Source of the DNA: Gordionus sp. m RMFG-2023
Lineage: Eukaryota; Nematomorpha; Gordioida; Chordodea; Parachordodidae
DNA length: 64,000 nucleotides
Direction of reading: 5' to 3'
Assembly: GCF_954871325.1 (NCBI RefSeq)
Contig: NC_088775.1
Location: forward strand, 12,873,561-12,937,560
This document shows positions 1-13,167 of the stretch, piece after piece. The position numbers were made by a program, and so were the translations under genes. Under the pieces are notes generated by a model, which worked only from the letters and a program-made list of their open reading frames with translations, made no database searches and was not told the origin of the DNA. The stretch's first letter is position 1. Every line of letters begins with the position of its first letter.

Positions 1-372
1 TTAATAAATATATTAAAAATACCGAAAGACATTGATATCTTGTTTGAGGAGATTGTAATTCTCTCTATTTTTTATGATTCGCCAAAATACTTAAAGTTAG
101 ATGATCTAAAAGCAGAGGAGAAATGGGTAGAATTTTTTCGTAATAACGATAAATCCCCATGCTTGGAAAAAAATATGCGAGTATGTCTTCTCCTTACCTC
201 ATTCTCGAACGCATTTTTAGCCTGATGGGGACTGTCTGGGAAAAGGAGAGAAATGATTGCTTTAACAACATTAGAAGCCGAGCTAATGGTTAAACAAATA
301 TATAATATGTCATGCCAGGAATTTTATAAATATCTTAATAACGATGGTAAACATTTAGTTCTATTATTTTAA
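1..372 (+). pseudogene. hAT-like transposase, C-terminal remnant, cut by window edge
   Basis: The frame is open from the first base of the window to about 222, so the gene begins outside. Visible pieces resemble the C-terminal dimerisation region of ZBED-type hAT transposases. They are YLKLDDLKAEEKWVEFF, then ERIFSLMGTVWEKERN (about 210-257), then TLEAELMVKQIYNMSCQEFY (about 271-330), ending at a stop at 370-372. These pieces lie in different frames: the ERIFSLM segment is shifted relative to those before and after it. The copy therefore has at least two frameshifts and is dead. The order of blocks matches the family. No inverted end was identified downstream. Assignment to hAT rests on the motif pattern alone. 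Confidence 0.6.
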
Positions 373-2430
373 ATATAAAATATAATTAAGTTTTAGCAGT
401 AACGCTATAAAATTTATTATCAATTATTAACTGTAAAGATGAACACATCTTCAGCATAATTTTGTGAATCTTTATTAAGATTCTTCTGATTGCAACTACA
501 TATTAACAGCATGTAGTAAATTTCCTACATATGAAATCATTCCTAACTATACCTCTGCCATTCATTATTGGAAAAAATTTGAAATATTTTTTAAAGGTTT
601 ATAAAATTTTAAAATTCTATCGATGGCGAGTATTAGGAACATATCGCAACCAACATTGTGCTGACTCAATTCTGTAAATACACTCTCACCAAATTCACTG
701 AGGCATTATCAGATCAGAAAGCTGACATGCAATATATTGATAATCTCGAATCTGCTATATTTACCATTATATAGTTAGCTATGTCTTTAGATTTTTCACT
801 ATTTGAGGGGGAAAATTTTAATATTTTTATTGAAACGACCTTAATTTTGTTGAATTAGCAGAGGATCAGGGGAGATATTTTAATATTTCCCTTATTAGAT
901 GCATCTGTTAGAATTGCATATGTATGCCCAAGGTCCTAAAACATTGATGATAGCCTTGCTCATTTTTGTTCTACAGGTATAGTTTTCATTTTTATTAGAG
1001 TCGTTAAATATTATGGGGAAAAGATTCTACTAACATTGTGACGATAAGTCTGTGAATGTTGTAATACAAGATAAGTGATTACATTCCCGCAACTGTAGTT
1101 GCATCTGTATTATTTCTTATTTTTGGAGTACCTTATTATGTATTTAACCGTGATACGTGATAATTAAGCGCCTATCCCTATAATGTTATACACACACACG
1201 GTAGATTTACAATTACGGTAGTTTTGCGGGACATTCGCATAAAATATTTTTATAATTGTAAAATTAAAATCGTTTTATTAATATAAAATTTTATCTTGTT
1301 TACATTCTTTTATATTTAAAAAAGATAATTGGTTTTTTTAATTAACATATTTTAATTAATCAAGATGTTATTTTATTTTGAAAAATAGTTACCGACTTTG
1401 TATTTATAAACTAATTATAAAAAATAAGAGGCGGATAACTAAGTCAATTCAAAATCCCGGGCAAAAATTTTATTTAGCAATTTTTATATTTCTACCGCAA
1501 TTTTCATATTTCTCCCGCATAATATCAAATTTCTCCAGCAATTTGAAAATTTTGACCTAGCAACCCTGTTTTACTACTTATTTTCTATTATTCAATATAA
1601 AAAACGATAAGTGGTTCGCAAATTTATATGACTATATATATATATAATGTTTTAATTATTTGAATAAAATTATATGTCTATGCACAAGGAACCTAGCTTT
1701 TTTTGAAGTTTTCTAATTCATCTCCCAGAACAATATTCTTTTTATCCATGCTGATTAACTTGTATAATTCACTAAAAAACTATATATGTTTCGTTATTTT
1801 ATTATAATCAGATCGGGATAACAATACATAGTATTATATTTTATAAATTTAATAAAATTATATATATTCTGAATTCTAACTTTTTAAGCTAACCATTTCG
1901 TTGCTCCTATTATTTTCCTTCAACCCTGCTGATCCCCCATACCGATAATATATTTTTATTTAAAATCTGATATCTCATGATTTGTGATCCATCGTCATTT
2001 GTTACTCACCACTATTTGTGAATCATGGTAATTTCTGATTTCTGGTCATTTAACATTACAGCTATATTCCTAAAGGCCAAAGACCAGACTAGGACGTACC
2101 TCTAGTATAATCATAAAAATACAGATGATTTTACAATAAGAATATCTTCTCATAAACTGGAAATGTCTTATTCTGATTTAATATTAATGTCATCATTAAA
2201 TCTCAAATCACAAATATTTCTTTTATTTTGCAAAAAAAAATCACAAATTTTACCACATTTTTTGAATAAAAAGGCATTTGTGAATTTTATATAACCGAAA
2301 TGAATGAAGGTTTTATTTTAATTTAAAAACGATTACAATTTATAATAAAATATATTAGCTATAAAAACTTTATAATAAAAATAAATGTAAAAAAATATAA
2401 GGAGGTGTCTTTTTGATGTGGCGCAATGAT
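373..2430. other. AT-rich spacer, no gene seen
   Basis: No convincing coding exon is visible on either strand. About 1455-1572 is a low-complexity run of related TTT(C/A)TCC-GCAA units that ends in GCAACCCTG. That could be one end of a hAT-type repeat, but I did not find its partner end. The short open frame at 1378-1560 falls in this repeat and looks accidental. Confidence 0.5.
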
Positions 2431-3358
2431 ATACTATGTGATCTATAAATTTCTATTGAATTTCGATAAAAACTTTCCTGGGATTAGTCAAATTTAGGCG
2501 CATTTTTTGTCCGAGTGAGCTCTGGATCTAAAACACAGATTTTGTCAGAAACAATGAAGGATGAAGTGATATTAGGAAAGTTAAGATATTATTAATTAAT
2601 TTCTGTAATTTCTGCTCCAACCAAAGTAGAGCTAAAGGATGGCGCAAACTGATCAACTCGTGCATAAAACCAGGCTGGAGGAATTATCCTGCTCCATCGA
2701 ATAAGTGGCATTCCGTAATGTATTATATTGTTCGAGATTAAGTCTTACAGATTCCTAAGTTGATGGAATATTGATTGAACGGAGAGTTCTAGCAATAATC
2801 AAATTCACTGCATGGTGGAGTGGGTGGCAGCCTTTTGAGAATGCGTGAAAGGAGTAACGACCAATACCATAGACAGGGGGCTAACAAAGTTTGCAAGATA
2901 AGGATATAACGATATCACAACTTAAATCACAGCCTAAGCGAGAGCTTATTCCTATCCGAAGTTCTTCATTAAAAAGAGGCAAATCAAGGTTGGAGCTAGA
3001 AATAACCTTAATCTCTTTATAGCCTGAGTTGAAATGTTGAATTAATAATGGAGAATCACTACTTTAATTTATTGGGGGGGGGGGGGGTATTACTTTGACT
3101 TATTTGGAAGGAGGTATCTGAGTTAATTGAGAAAATGTCCTTCAAATTGCGTTCGAGTAAAAGAATCCAACGGAATGCTGGATTAGATAAAGGCAAGGGA
3201 GCATGGGGCGTTTGAGCGCGGGGATTTGCAGTAGTAGTAATAATGTTAATAATTGTTTGACCTTTAGCGTATAATGAGAGAAAACCTGCAATACTTAGGC
3301 ATGGGATAAAAAGCCTATACTTTCAAATTTTAAGGAGAGCAGCTTACATCTAGCTACC

Positions 3359-3908
3359 CAGCGTCTACATGAGCGGGAGGGGTAGGAAAAGTTTGCATCC
3401 TATTTTTTTGAGGGGGTAGGAGGTAAGTTGCTTTATTGGAGGTAGGATAAAAAAAATTTGGGGGGGTTATCTATTAAATTTTGAGATGAAATAGGACAAA
3501 ATTTATTGCTGTAAAAATTATACTTTTATTATAGTATTATTATAACACAATTCATCGACCAAATCTATATAATGCAAACAATCATACACATTTTTTTCCA
3601 AATAAACTATCCTTTTAAATTACATTTAAAAGGTTTAGATATTTTAGCAAGCTCATAATGCCTTAATAACTAATTTATTGTAAATAATGGAGGTTTTAAT
3701 TGAATTTATTATCTAAAAAATAAATTATTTATAATCACAAAATATAGATAGTTGGTAGTAGATATAGATTTTTAAGTTATCCTTTAGAAATTCTTTGAAA
3801 AGAGTATCAATAAATAAATTGGTAAAAATAATGATATTTTTTAAGGGGGTAGGCAAAGGTTTTTGAAGGGGGTTTGCATCCAGGGAAAATTTTGTCATGT
3901 AGAAGCTG
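3359..3908. mobile_element. hAT-type MITE, family L copy 1
   Basis: The ends are inverted: CAGCGTCTACATGA on the left and TCATGTAGAAGCTG on the right. A perfect 8-bp target duplication, tagctacc, lies at 3351-3358 and 3909-3916. The interior is AT-rich and non-coding, with G-rich subterminal blocks. CA-starting ends with an 8-bp duplication indicate a hAT-mobilised non-autonomous element. It sits inside LINE relic copy 1. Confidence 0.85.
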
Positions 3909-4923
3909 TAGCTACCCCAGAATTTAAGGTTAATTGTTGAGTAAAGATTGAAAAAGAGGAGCAGAACGAAAGGTATGCAATATTTTTAAAACGTAAAGTA
4001 TTTTAGGAGAAAGAATAAATGATGAGATGGTAGAAATCCTAGGATTTTCTGAAGTCGGGCAAATTTAATCAAGAAGTCCTCATTAAATTTGAATATTGAT
4101 GCTTTGATTCCAATAGGTGAGCCTAGATAAGTAGAAAAGTTTTCTGGAATGGGATAGAAATTATTAGGCATTTAACATTTGTATTTTTCTATAATTGAGG
4201 GTAACCCCAATAATTAGAGTGAGATCCAAAATGATAGGTTAAATTTTAATTAATTAATCGTATGGTCCTGTGATCTATCATCTAAGTGCCATATGTTTAA
4301 AATATTGCATTTGTTTATGATGTCTCCTATGATGGTGCGAATAGCCTCCCAGAAGATAGCTGGGCCCATGGGGTCCCTTGTTGCATTTCTGGTTCGGATA
4401 TGATTGTTTCATGAAATTTTAAATAAGACATGACCATAGCAGGCTGATATATAAGTGGAATATTCAGAGAATCGGTTGCAGAAGGAAGGAATGAAGTGTT
4501 CTCTCTTAAGAGAGTTAACTGCAATATAAAAATCCAATTTAATAAAGGTGTCATTAGATTGATGAAGTAGGTGGCGTGGGGTATGTGATGCAGCCTGCAG
4601 GTATATTAAAGCCTAATTTATAAAGTAGTAAAATATTTGAGAGTTTTATTAAACCCCAGCAAATAGTTTTGAATAGGATTCCTTGGAAGATAAACCCAAT
4701 TGCAATATGGTGAATATTCCTCTTTGGATAGTGCAATGAAGCAAGCACCAAATTTTAAAGAACATGGTAAAACAAGATTATAAAAAATATTATTTAAGGC
4801 TGTTATTAGGCTCTGGCGTCATAAAATTGCTTTGTTAGATCCTGGAGGTAAGTTGCTCGAAAACCATATCCTCTAAACAATTTCTGAACTTGAGAGTGGG
4901 TTAGTGTATATGGGGGTTGTAAC

Positions 4924-5497
4924 CATCGTCTACATGACATTTTACTGAATGCAAAACCTTCTCAAAAGCCTATACTTACCCCCTCCCCTTAATAATATTC
5001 ACATGCCTTCGGCAGCGAGTTTTTACATTATTAAACACCCTTTTAATTATAATGGTATTCCATTCATAAATTTTAAAAAGAATAACTTAAATGATTAATG
5101 CTCTGCTACTAACTATCAAAATATTGTGCTGTAAAAGAGTTATTTTTTTAGATAAATTCAATTAAAAACTCCCTCATAATGCCTAATTATTATATATATT
5201 GTTTGGCATAAATATGAACTTACTGATATAATATCTAACTCTTTTAATTTACATTTATAAGGATGACAGAAAATTATTCAGATATAGATCATGCGTAATG
5301 TATCGATCAAATCGATATATTGGAATATCATTGTATTGTCTATAATAAGAGTATTAATTTTTAGATCAATACATTTTGCCCTATTTCATCTAAAAATATA
5401 ATAGATCCCCCCCCCCTAAATGCCTACTCCTTACCTCTCAAAGATTAGAAGCTTAGAAGCACACCCCCCCCCCTCCAGCTAAATCATGTAAATGCTG
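4924..5497. mobile_element. hAT-type MITE, family L copy 2 (opposite orientation)
   Basis: The ends CATCGTCTACATGA and TCATGTAAATGCTG match family L. The target duplication is gttgtaac (4916-4923) versus gttgcaac (5498-5505), 7 of 8 bases. The G-rich blocks of copy 1 appear here as C-rich blocks, so the element lies inverted relative to copy 1. It is non-coding and about 574 bp long, close to copy 1 at 550 bp. Confidence 0.8.
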
Positions 5498-5787
5498 GTT
5501 GCAACTGTGAGGGAAATGAAATATATTCTTGATGATAAATAAAAAGGATTATACTTGAATGGTAGATTGGATCAAACATCATTTGAAACTGCAATGTTTA
5601 GTGCAGATTTATTTTGCCTAAATTAAATTTTTTTTCTATTAAATTTGCTTTTGGGATATTAAAGGTTGGAAATTATTGACTTAATTTTTGGATGAATGAA
5701 GATCAAGGTAAGGCATTAGGATCAAAAGATTTTTAATTTGGTGTGAAAGGTTATCTTTGTCTTATTTAGGTGAGTGTTGGTTAAGAG

Positions 5788-6966
5788 CATAGGCGTAAAG
5801 GGGGGGTTTGGGGGCTTCCCCTCCAGACCCCATTTAGGGCGGGCCTTCGGCCCTCTTTTATCTGGCCTTCGGCCGGGTCTTAGTCTATATATAGTCATAA
5901 AATGTTTTTATAAGATAGGAGATTAATTTTAATAAAAAAAATAAGCCTGCAACAAATATGAAATATATTTTTATTAGTTCATATAAAATTTAATAAATTA
6001 CTTGTATATACATAAATATAAAAGCATGGTAATAATTTATTCCAAACAAGTATAAGAAATTTATTTATAAAAAGTAAGTAGACATAGTTGATATTCCTCT
6101 ATTATATAGAAATAGTTACAAAATACTAGATAAAATTCCACTTTTACAGACATATTTGACAGTTAGAGAATATATTACAGTTAATATTTTAACAAATTTT
6201 ACTAATCAATGTTCTTGATAATAAATATAGCAAAAATTTGCATTCAATTATTTAACGTCATCTATTTTTTAAAATAAAATATTAAAAATTAATCTTCATA
6301 TTATTCATCCCACAATGTCTTTAAAAGATATTTTCTGATGTCCTTATCAATATTTTATAGTTTTCTGTAAAATATACAATTCGCTATATTGATAAAAATT
6401 ACTTGATTGTCATATGATATTTGATAAAATTAGATATACTGTAAATCTACGACATATAATATTTCATTGTTTGTATTGTTTAATTTTTTTATTTAATTTA
6501 TGATTTAATTTTATCAATAGTTTTATAATTATATTTTACTTTTATTAAGATAAATAAATTAAAATTACTCACTTTATAAAAAATTATATTTGATATATTA
6601 TATTATTTAGTAATTTTATAGATCTATTATTAATAATAATAATACATTTCACTTTTGTCTTAAGACTTATTTTTGGCTTATATTCCATTTCTTAAAAAGC
6701 ATTTGGTTCACTTTTTTTTATATACAAATGCTTTTTTCCAAAAATGTATAAATTATGATGAATAGTTTTAAAAAAATATATTAACTTTTACATTCTTTCT
6801 TTCAAATTATTGTTTAAGATATAGCATACATTTTTGGGGGTCAGGGAGTGGGGGGAAGACTAAGGGGGATATTTTTTATTAGCTTAAAATGATATTCACA
6901 AAAGTGATAAATTTCTGAAGGGGGGATTTCCCCTTGCCCCCCCCCCCCTTACTGGCTGCGCCTATA
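5788..6966. mobile_element. 1.18-kb non-autonomous DNA element, family K copy 1
   Basis: It starts CATAGGCGTA and ends GGCTGCGCCTATA, imperfect inverted ends. It contains GGCCTTCGGCC-type GC-rich sub-ends, then a long AT-rich core, and finishes with a G-tract and C-tract. It aligns end to end with 58445-59628. The flanks gttaagag and atgaagag match at 6 of 8 positions, suggesting an eroded 8-bp target duplication. No open frame of note. The right end (TTATTAGCTTAAAATGATAT followed by the G/C tracts) is shared with the shorter family I elements near 37.7-40.4 kb. Confidence 0.75.
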
Positions 6967-9249
6967 ATGAAGAGGATAGTTATTTCCATTTCTCTGAATT
7001 ATTGATGTTATTATTAAGCATAATAAGATTAAGTCATTATGCAGCTGTTAAAATGTCAGCAGAACGGGATATTCCTGAGATTGTAGACACAATTGAATTA
7101 GTCATAATATTCTGGATCCAAGGTGGTTGAGGGAGATCAACGGATAAACTTGTTTTAACTTTAACAATTTATGTTGTCATTTAAAATCAATTTGATTTTA
7201 CCAGAGTGCTCCCTGTCTTCCTCTGATCTATGTTTCAATTTAATTTAAAAAAAATTATATATAATTTAAAAAATGTTATATTTTTTTATAAATATAAAAA
7301 TTAAAAATCTTGCCTTTTCATATAAATTAATTCCATCTTACAGTTCAGTAATTAAACAGGTGTTTAGGGAACAATTTTATTTACCTTTATGGTAAAAATG
7401 ATATTTTCGGGATAAGATCTTTTTATTAAATATATATTATATATATTTTGAAAAATAAAATGCCAATATACTTTCCAATATTACTAAAAGGGATTTGGGC
7501 TAGAAATCATTTTTAGAATGTGGTTCTGGTTCCTATGCTTGAATCTTTTTATGAATCCTATATAATTTTTGAATACATAGTTGTATACCTTTGTCAGAAT
7601 ATAACGGGAGAGTTCTAATGTATCTGGTTTTCAAACTCTGGTGGTAAGTGCGCTCATATTATTAATTTGAAATTATAATTAATTATTAATTAATTGTTTA
7701 ATAATATTAAAAATTACAGTCTTGATATAAGGGGGGGGGGGCTATTCCCATACATCAATGTGGATTAGATCAAGCTAATTAAGAATAAGGGAGAAGCCTG
7801 AATTCTATTCCTGACTCCTGGCTATGTTTCCGTAATAAGTATGATACCAGAGTTGTTTTTGATACATTTGAAATGTATAAATAACCTATACAAACTGTTA
7901 ACAAATTTATCATAAATCATTGTGATGTCCAATTATAAATGGGACCCTCCGACCAATTAAATAAAGGTAATTGAACTGATTCCCATAATTGTACCACGAT
8001 TTTAAAATTTTGAACATTTTACACAAAAATATCATACAATCTCTTTCTCATTTGCATTTTAACTAAAATTACGTGAGAAAAAAATGATTAACTATTTTAA
8101 AAAAAATTAAATATATAATTGGCATCGTTTTTATCTTTTCCTGATTATATACAATTTTCTAAATGTATTCATCATTAAATGACGATTTTTAAGATAATTA
8201 TAGTTAGCATTTTTAAAAATAAAGTATATTTAGATAATTCTTTGATAAATATCCTGGATCTGCAGATGTACCATTTACACGACCCGGGATATAAAAAAAA
8301 TATATTTATTTTTAATTTTTTTAGATAATAATGGTGATTTAAAATATTAGGTCATGCCAGTGTATTTGAAAAAATTTTTTTTATAATTCTCTGATCAATA
8401 TCATAACCCTCTTAAATTAATTATATAAATCGTGGAATCCGGCAGAACATCTGAGGAAAACCGTCCGATGTTCCGCAATAAAATACGGGGAATGTTAAGC
8501 GTTAATAATTCTGCATCATATCAAATATAAACTTTGTATTTATAAAATATAAACTTTGTATTTATAAAATTTAAGTTAAGCCACATTTTGTTCTAATGAA
8601 TTAGATACTAATAGAAATAGGGTAAAAACTAAGAAAAAATCATGAGATGTACTTGAAAAAGTTTCTTTTACCTTGTATGTAATTTGATATATCAATCCAT
8701 TTTTGTTAATATTCTATGTATTATTATCATAAGTGAGATATATCTATTCTAAGTTTCCAATGTACTATGAAACCTTTTTATAATAATTTTGCATATGTTG
8801 GGAATTATACGGGAATAGTTAAATGGAATTTAATTTCATTCTCCAAATGTATTCTATTTTATTTTTTTCCAGGCGTTTACACTAGTAATCATGAATATAT
8901 GTTACAAAATTAACAATATGATATCAGATTTTTAGCGCTTAGATAATTTATCAATTAAATAAACATACATAATATTAAAACTAAACATCTTTATATGATT
9001 TTGACAACATTTTTCTAACAGTAAAACAACCTCTTATCTATTGGTGCATAAATATATTATTTTTAAATAAACATTCAGTCCAGATGTACAGCGCCATATT
9101 CCATTTTTAATTATTTTTTTAACTTATCCCCTCATTCCCCTGGAAAAAATATTGACGCAGATTTTAAAGTAAAAATCTTATAAAATAGCTTATTGATAAA
9201 TTTTTATTGCTAATTCTATTTCTTTTAGTGAACCTTCTAGGTAAGTTTA
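6967..9249. other. AT-rich spacer, no gene seen
   Basis: No exon is recognised. Notable items are a poly-G tract near 7730 and a short tandem duplication of TATAAACTTTGTATTTATAA at about 8526-8570. The segment just after 6967 may still belong to the LINE relic interrupted by the family K element, but its reading is too decayed to say. Confidence 0.45.
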
Positions 9250-9415
9250 TCAGCTCGATTTTTAAAAACGGCTAACTCAATATTTTATCCAGAAAAATAT
9301 TGCATAAGCGAGATTTCGCTAGATGTCCAATTGTGCCACCTATGAGTAAGATCTTCGGGCTTGTGTAATTTTCTCCGTTTTTAAAAATCGGCACACATAG
9401 AGCCGTTTAACTACT
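9250..9415. mobile_element. MITE, family F (palindromic, AAACGGCTAACTCAATATTTT type)
   Basis: It carries GGCTAACTCAATATTTTATC on the left. The right half is an approximate reverse complement and ends GAGCCGTTTAACTAC. The same arms occur near 24.4, 25.5, 26.0, 27.8, 32.1, 35.7 and 46.4 kb. Better copies begin TAGTGTTGTTAAACGG and end in its complement, which resembles hAT ends. This copy has worn termini. Confidence 0.6.
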
Positions 9416-10364
9416 ACTTTTTGGGAAAGGGCTTTACTATTATAATGCTCTTCAGATTGTTTTGGGAACTCTTTTATTTATTTGACATGGATTAGATTTT
9501 CAGAAAACTAAAAATAATTTAGTATTCGTTTGTGTTTTTTATTATGAGATACATTAATTCTTAAATATTAATTTTTTCAAATAAAAATTACCGATTTTTC
9601 TGGATGTTTTTTTGTACCAACCAAAGATTAAAAATTGAAAACATTTTATTGCATAATTCATATTAGTAATTGTAGGATCCATTAATAACTATTTTTAAAA
9701 TAAATCAGGAAGAAAAAAAGGGATAATTTTTAGAAACAGACTTGGGTGGCAATAATATTTGTGCCTATAAGAATGGCTCATAAGATGTAGAAGAAGAAAA
9801 GTAACACTGCAAATGCCAGATAAAAAAAAATTAATATATTTAATTATGGCTTTAATTTTTAAAAAATACTTAATTTAGGAATATTAAATTCCAAATTTAA
9901 CGAATAATTACTTATTTAAAAAATTAAAAATGACTATTTAATTTAAATTTATTAATCGTCAAGGAATTATATTTGTATTCCATTCTTTTTAATTGAATAA
10001 TTTATTATTCTTATTTGAATTTCAAATAGGTCCTAACATGGATGTAGAAAGGTTTATTTATAAAATAAATTTCACGATTTCTAGAGAGGAATAGATACTA
10101 ATGATCCGTTGTTTATTTGATTACATAAGTTAAATTATAAAAATATTCTATAAATTTTAATTACGCGTAAATTTATTATATAAAACCATTATAAATGGGA
10201 ATTTATTTTATTTTTGTTAAAATATATATATATTATTAAATATTTAATAAACTAAATAGTTTTTTTAAAAAAAAAATCATGATTATCTTTTCTTTAACAA
10301 TAGAACTAATCATAATAAATAACGTACCAAAAAATGAAATATTTTTTCAAGAATTAGAAAAGTT

Positions 10365-11271
10365 CTAACATTTTTGATTAAGTATGTATTCCGTTCTCAG
10401 TAAAGGCATTTCTTTCAAATCCTTCAGAACTTCCTCTTCGGAAGAATTTCCTTCAGGCTCCTCGCTACTAAATCTTTTAAGACACTCAAGGTCGTCGATA
10501 TCGATTTTGTGTGGTATAATAAAATTATCTTTGCGCGCCCCGCAACTTGTTTTGGTGACGATAGAATTATAACACAAAGTTTTTAAAGTGTTGGTTAAAG
10601 GGAGGGCGACTGTTTTATTATGATAGTTGTAAGAAGGGGAACCGTTACTAGTTTGAGGGTGAGATGCCAGGAACTGTAGAGGAGACCTATTTAAAGCATC
10701 GTGATGCAGTATATCTTTATCAAAGAATCTACTACTATAGTCGTGGCCTCCTCTGGGAGTAAAATTGCTTATGGCGTCATGGTTATTGCAAATTATTATA
10801 TCATTGGTAGTAGTGATGGGTCGATTGGAAATCCTGGAATATGAATTACCATCTTCCTTCTTTAAAGCACATTGATCTACGATGGCTAAATGTTTGAATT
10901 CACAACTAGTAGATTTACCTATCGGTTTAAGCTTGACAGGTTTATTGCCCATTAGTCCGTGATAGGAATGGTCCATTTTGCAAGCTTCGAAAATATTACT
11001 TATATCGCCGGAATTTAGATTATTTTCGATCCTATTCATAAGGTTCGTGGTAGGCAGATAAGATGACGAATCGATATTTTTGGTATTCGAATGGAAATAT
11101 TGACCGTCTCTTTTTAAACTCGAATATCTCGGGGGAGGCTGTGGTACTATTTTGTCGGTCTTGTAACATGTTTCAGCTTTGTCGAAATAATTTTTCTCGC
11201 GTATTTTATGATCAACTTCTGAAATGTTTCCCGAGTTGAGTTCGTGATCTTGTTTCATCAGAGAGTGAGAT
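10365..11271 (-). CDS. Host gene, last coding exon
   Basis: An 894-nt frame read leftwards from 11258 ends with a stop at 10365. It stays open a further 13 nt up to a splice acceptor (TTTTATCAG) at 11272. The residues are polar and Ser/Asn-rich, with no transmembrane segment or enzyme motif. Near the start is KIVPQPPPRYSSLKRDGQYF, whose PPRY fits a WW-domain ligand. The acidic end is SSEEPEGNSSEEEVLKDL. Codon use is balanced and GC is higher than in the surrounding DNA. Joining to the exon at 13168-13317 fails by phase with the obvious acceptor. Either an unseen small exon lies between, or a weaker acceptor at about 11249 (giving an exon start at 11248) is used. Function unknown. Confidence 0.7.
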
Positions 11272-11994
11272 CTGATAAAATCAATGTTAAAAAAATAAGG
11301 AGAATGTTAGCTTTATATTATGTGAATAGAAATTACAATTATTAAAACTTATATAGAAGACTAATGCAAATTTTATAAGGCCTGCCTGGCCCATAATTTG
11401 AGACCTGAAACCCTAATGTTGTATTTAAACTCCCACAACAGCGGGGGTGTCTGTTACATCTTTAACATCAACAGATTAATAAAACATACATTTTATCTGA
11501 TAAGTTATATGTATCTATTTCTTTTCAACTCACTTTTCGGTAGAATCGGAACAGAAGGCAGAATCTTTATCCAACGAAGTTTCAGAGGTACTCTTTCTAC
11601 AAGAAATCATCGAACCTACACAAATTATGTTTACGTATATTATAATAAAATATCCAAAAATATTTGTATTTTCTGTATCAAATAAATTAAAGAGTAATTT
11701 ACAAATATATTTTCAAATTATATATAAAACATTTCCAAATCATCTATAAATCATGTAAGATGTATTGCTTGCTGGAGATGTTCTTTACAAAATTCAGATG
11801 CTAGGCAGATCTTGCTAAATCTACGTTACGGTGCACAAAAAAATAAGTCATCGAACCAGTGCACTATAGCTAGGTTTCACTTTTACTTTACCCACTTATT
11901 TGTACATTTAATTTTTTATTTTATACTAAGGTATTATAATGATTATATTTGGTTTATTAATTTAATTGTTTTATTTTTATATATATATCTAAAG

Positions 11995-12747
11995 CAGGGT
12001 TGGCAAGTCGGTCAATTGACCGGAGGAGTATTTGACTTGTCAAATACGGTCAAATACTCTAAAAAATTTAAAGGAAAAATAAATTAAAAATATGTTTAAA
12101 AAAGGGAAAAAAGATGTAAATACATGTGATCACAATGTTTGCTTATTTTTCGGGTCCACAATATCAAGAGGAGAACTCACTAGTAGTGTAATTAATGAAG
12201 TATGTGATATAATTCAAGAATTAGCTATTTTACAAGGTAGTGATGACCAAAATATTTTAAGTGATATAATTAATTTCAGAAGCAAAAACAGCATGTTTAA
12301 TATAGCAAAATATGTGGAAAGTAGTAATTTCCAGAAACAATCAATTCCGACCTCAAGTTAATAGATTAAACTTTGTCTACCCTGCCCATTAAGAGACTAA
12401 CAATTCCTAGTTCTACTTTCTTTAAAAAGAAATAGGTCGATTTGGGTTAATATTCTTATGAAAATAGAAATCGATTTACGATCTAAGATATCAGGAAAAT
12501 TGTTTAAAAAATATTAAAGAAAATAATAATATTGAATATGAATCAGAACAAGACTCTGATACAGATAGCTACACGTTAGTTATTGAATGAATTTAAAAAA
12601 TTAATATTATAGATTCATTTTACTATTATATTCAAAATAAAGTTAATATTAACTTTAAAAAAATATATTTGAATTTGACCACATTTGACCGGTCAAATAT
12701 CGGTCAATTGACCGAAACGTATTTGACCGGTCAAATGCACAACCCTG
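11995..12747 (+). mobile_element. hAT-type element, family A copy 1, with transposase remnant
   Basis: The ends CAGGGTTGGCAAGTCGGTC and its imperfect complement GCACAACCCTG are flanked by a perfect 8-bp duplication, atctaaag (11987-11994 and 12748-12755). Both subterminal zones are packed with GGTCAAAT and GGTCAATTGACC motifs, candidate transposase-binding sites. Inside, 12092-12361 is an 89-residue open frame, and 12510-12590 encodes an acidic tail (SEQDSDTDSYTLVIE). Both also occur in the interrupted copy at 47078-55932, so they are remnants of one transposase. The element is far too short to be autonomous and is internally deleted. Confidence 0.9.
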
Positions 12748-12858
12748 ATCTAAAGTATCAATAGCAATCTAGATATTTTATCGGAAACTCTTCCCATAGT
12801 TAACTTTTATCCTTATATAAAGCTGTGATCATATGCGGCAAAGTTAGAATTTTACATG

Positions 12859-12982
12859 TACCTATCCCGTGAATTTTAGGCACTTTTTCACCATTTATTT
12901 AAAAAGTTTAATATAAAAATTATAAATTAAGGGCAGGTTATAAAAGTTAAGGGTAACTGCCTGATATTCACAGGGTTAGGTA
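12859..12982. repeat. Inverted-repeat element related to family E
   Basis: The left arm starts TACCTATCCCGTGAATTTTA. The right arm is GATATTCACAGGGTTAGGTA, its near reverse complement, with an AT-rich loop between. The arms resemble one end of the snap-back repeats near 23.6 kb and 43.9 kb. Non-coding. Confidence 0.55.
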
Positions 12983-13167
12983 CTACACGCTGATTAGAAT
13001 ACCAATCTGGTAGTCAGTTCTTTCAAAATTAAAAAAAAAGTATGCGCACTATATATGATTTTAAATCTTTTTAAAGATTTGCTAAATCCTTTCCCTACAA
13101 GTTAATACACACATAAAAACACAAATACTCAGTTTGGTATATAAATAATTAATTCATGATTATTTAC

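Larger units (their letters stand above)
2440..5780 (-). mobile_element. LINE-like non-LTR retrotransposon relic, copy 1 (interrupted by two MITEs)
   Basis: Read on the minus strand, scattered blocks match a non-LTR reverse transcriptase and its C-terminal tail. Around 4590-4700 lie HIAIGF and LGFNIPAGC. Around 4340-4400 is EMQQGTPWAQL, the degenerate QQGDPLGP motif. Around 4000-4150 are YLGSPIGIKASIF and SHHLFFLLK, the post-RT region. At about 2700-2980 are LFNEELRIGISSRLGCDL and a following HHAVNLIIARTL block. The order from high to low coordinates is that of one long ORF read leftwards. Frameshifts and stops are frequent, so the copy is old. It is split at 3359-3908 and 4924-5497 by two MITEs. 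The boundaries are approximate. Confidence 0.6.
11272..13167 (-). other. Host gene intron with a hAT element and a hairpin repeat
   Basis: This stretch separates the last two recognised coding exons. It contains a complete small hAT element (11995-12747) and a hairpin repeat (12859-12982). The remaining sequence, including the frame at 11398-11685, shows no convincing coding character. A small exon of length 3n+1 may hide here, because the flanking exon phases do not match. Confidence 0.5.

Noticed and set aside
11398-11685. 95-residue plus-strand frame between host exons
   Set aside because: No homology, antisense to the host gene, low-complexity second half.
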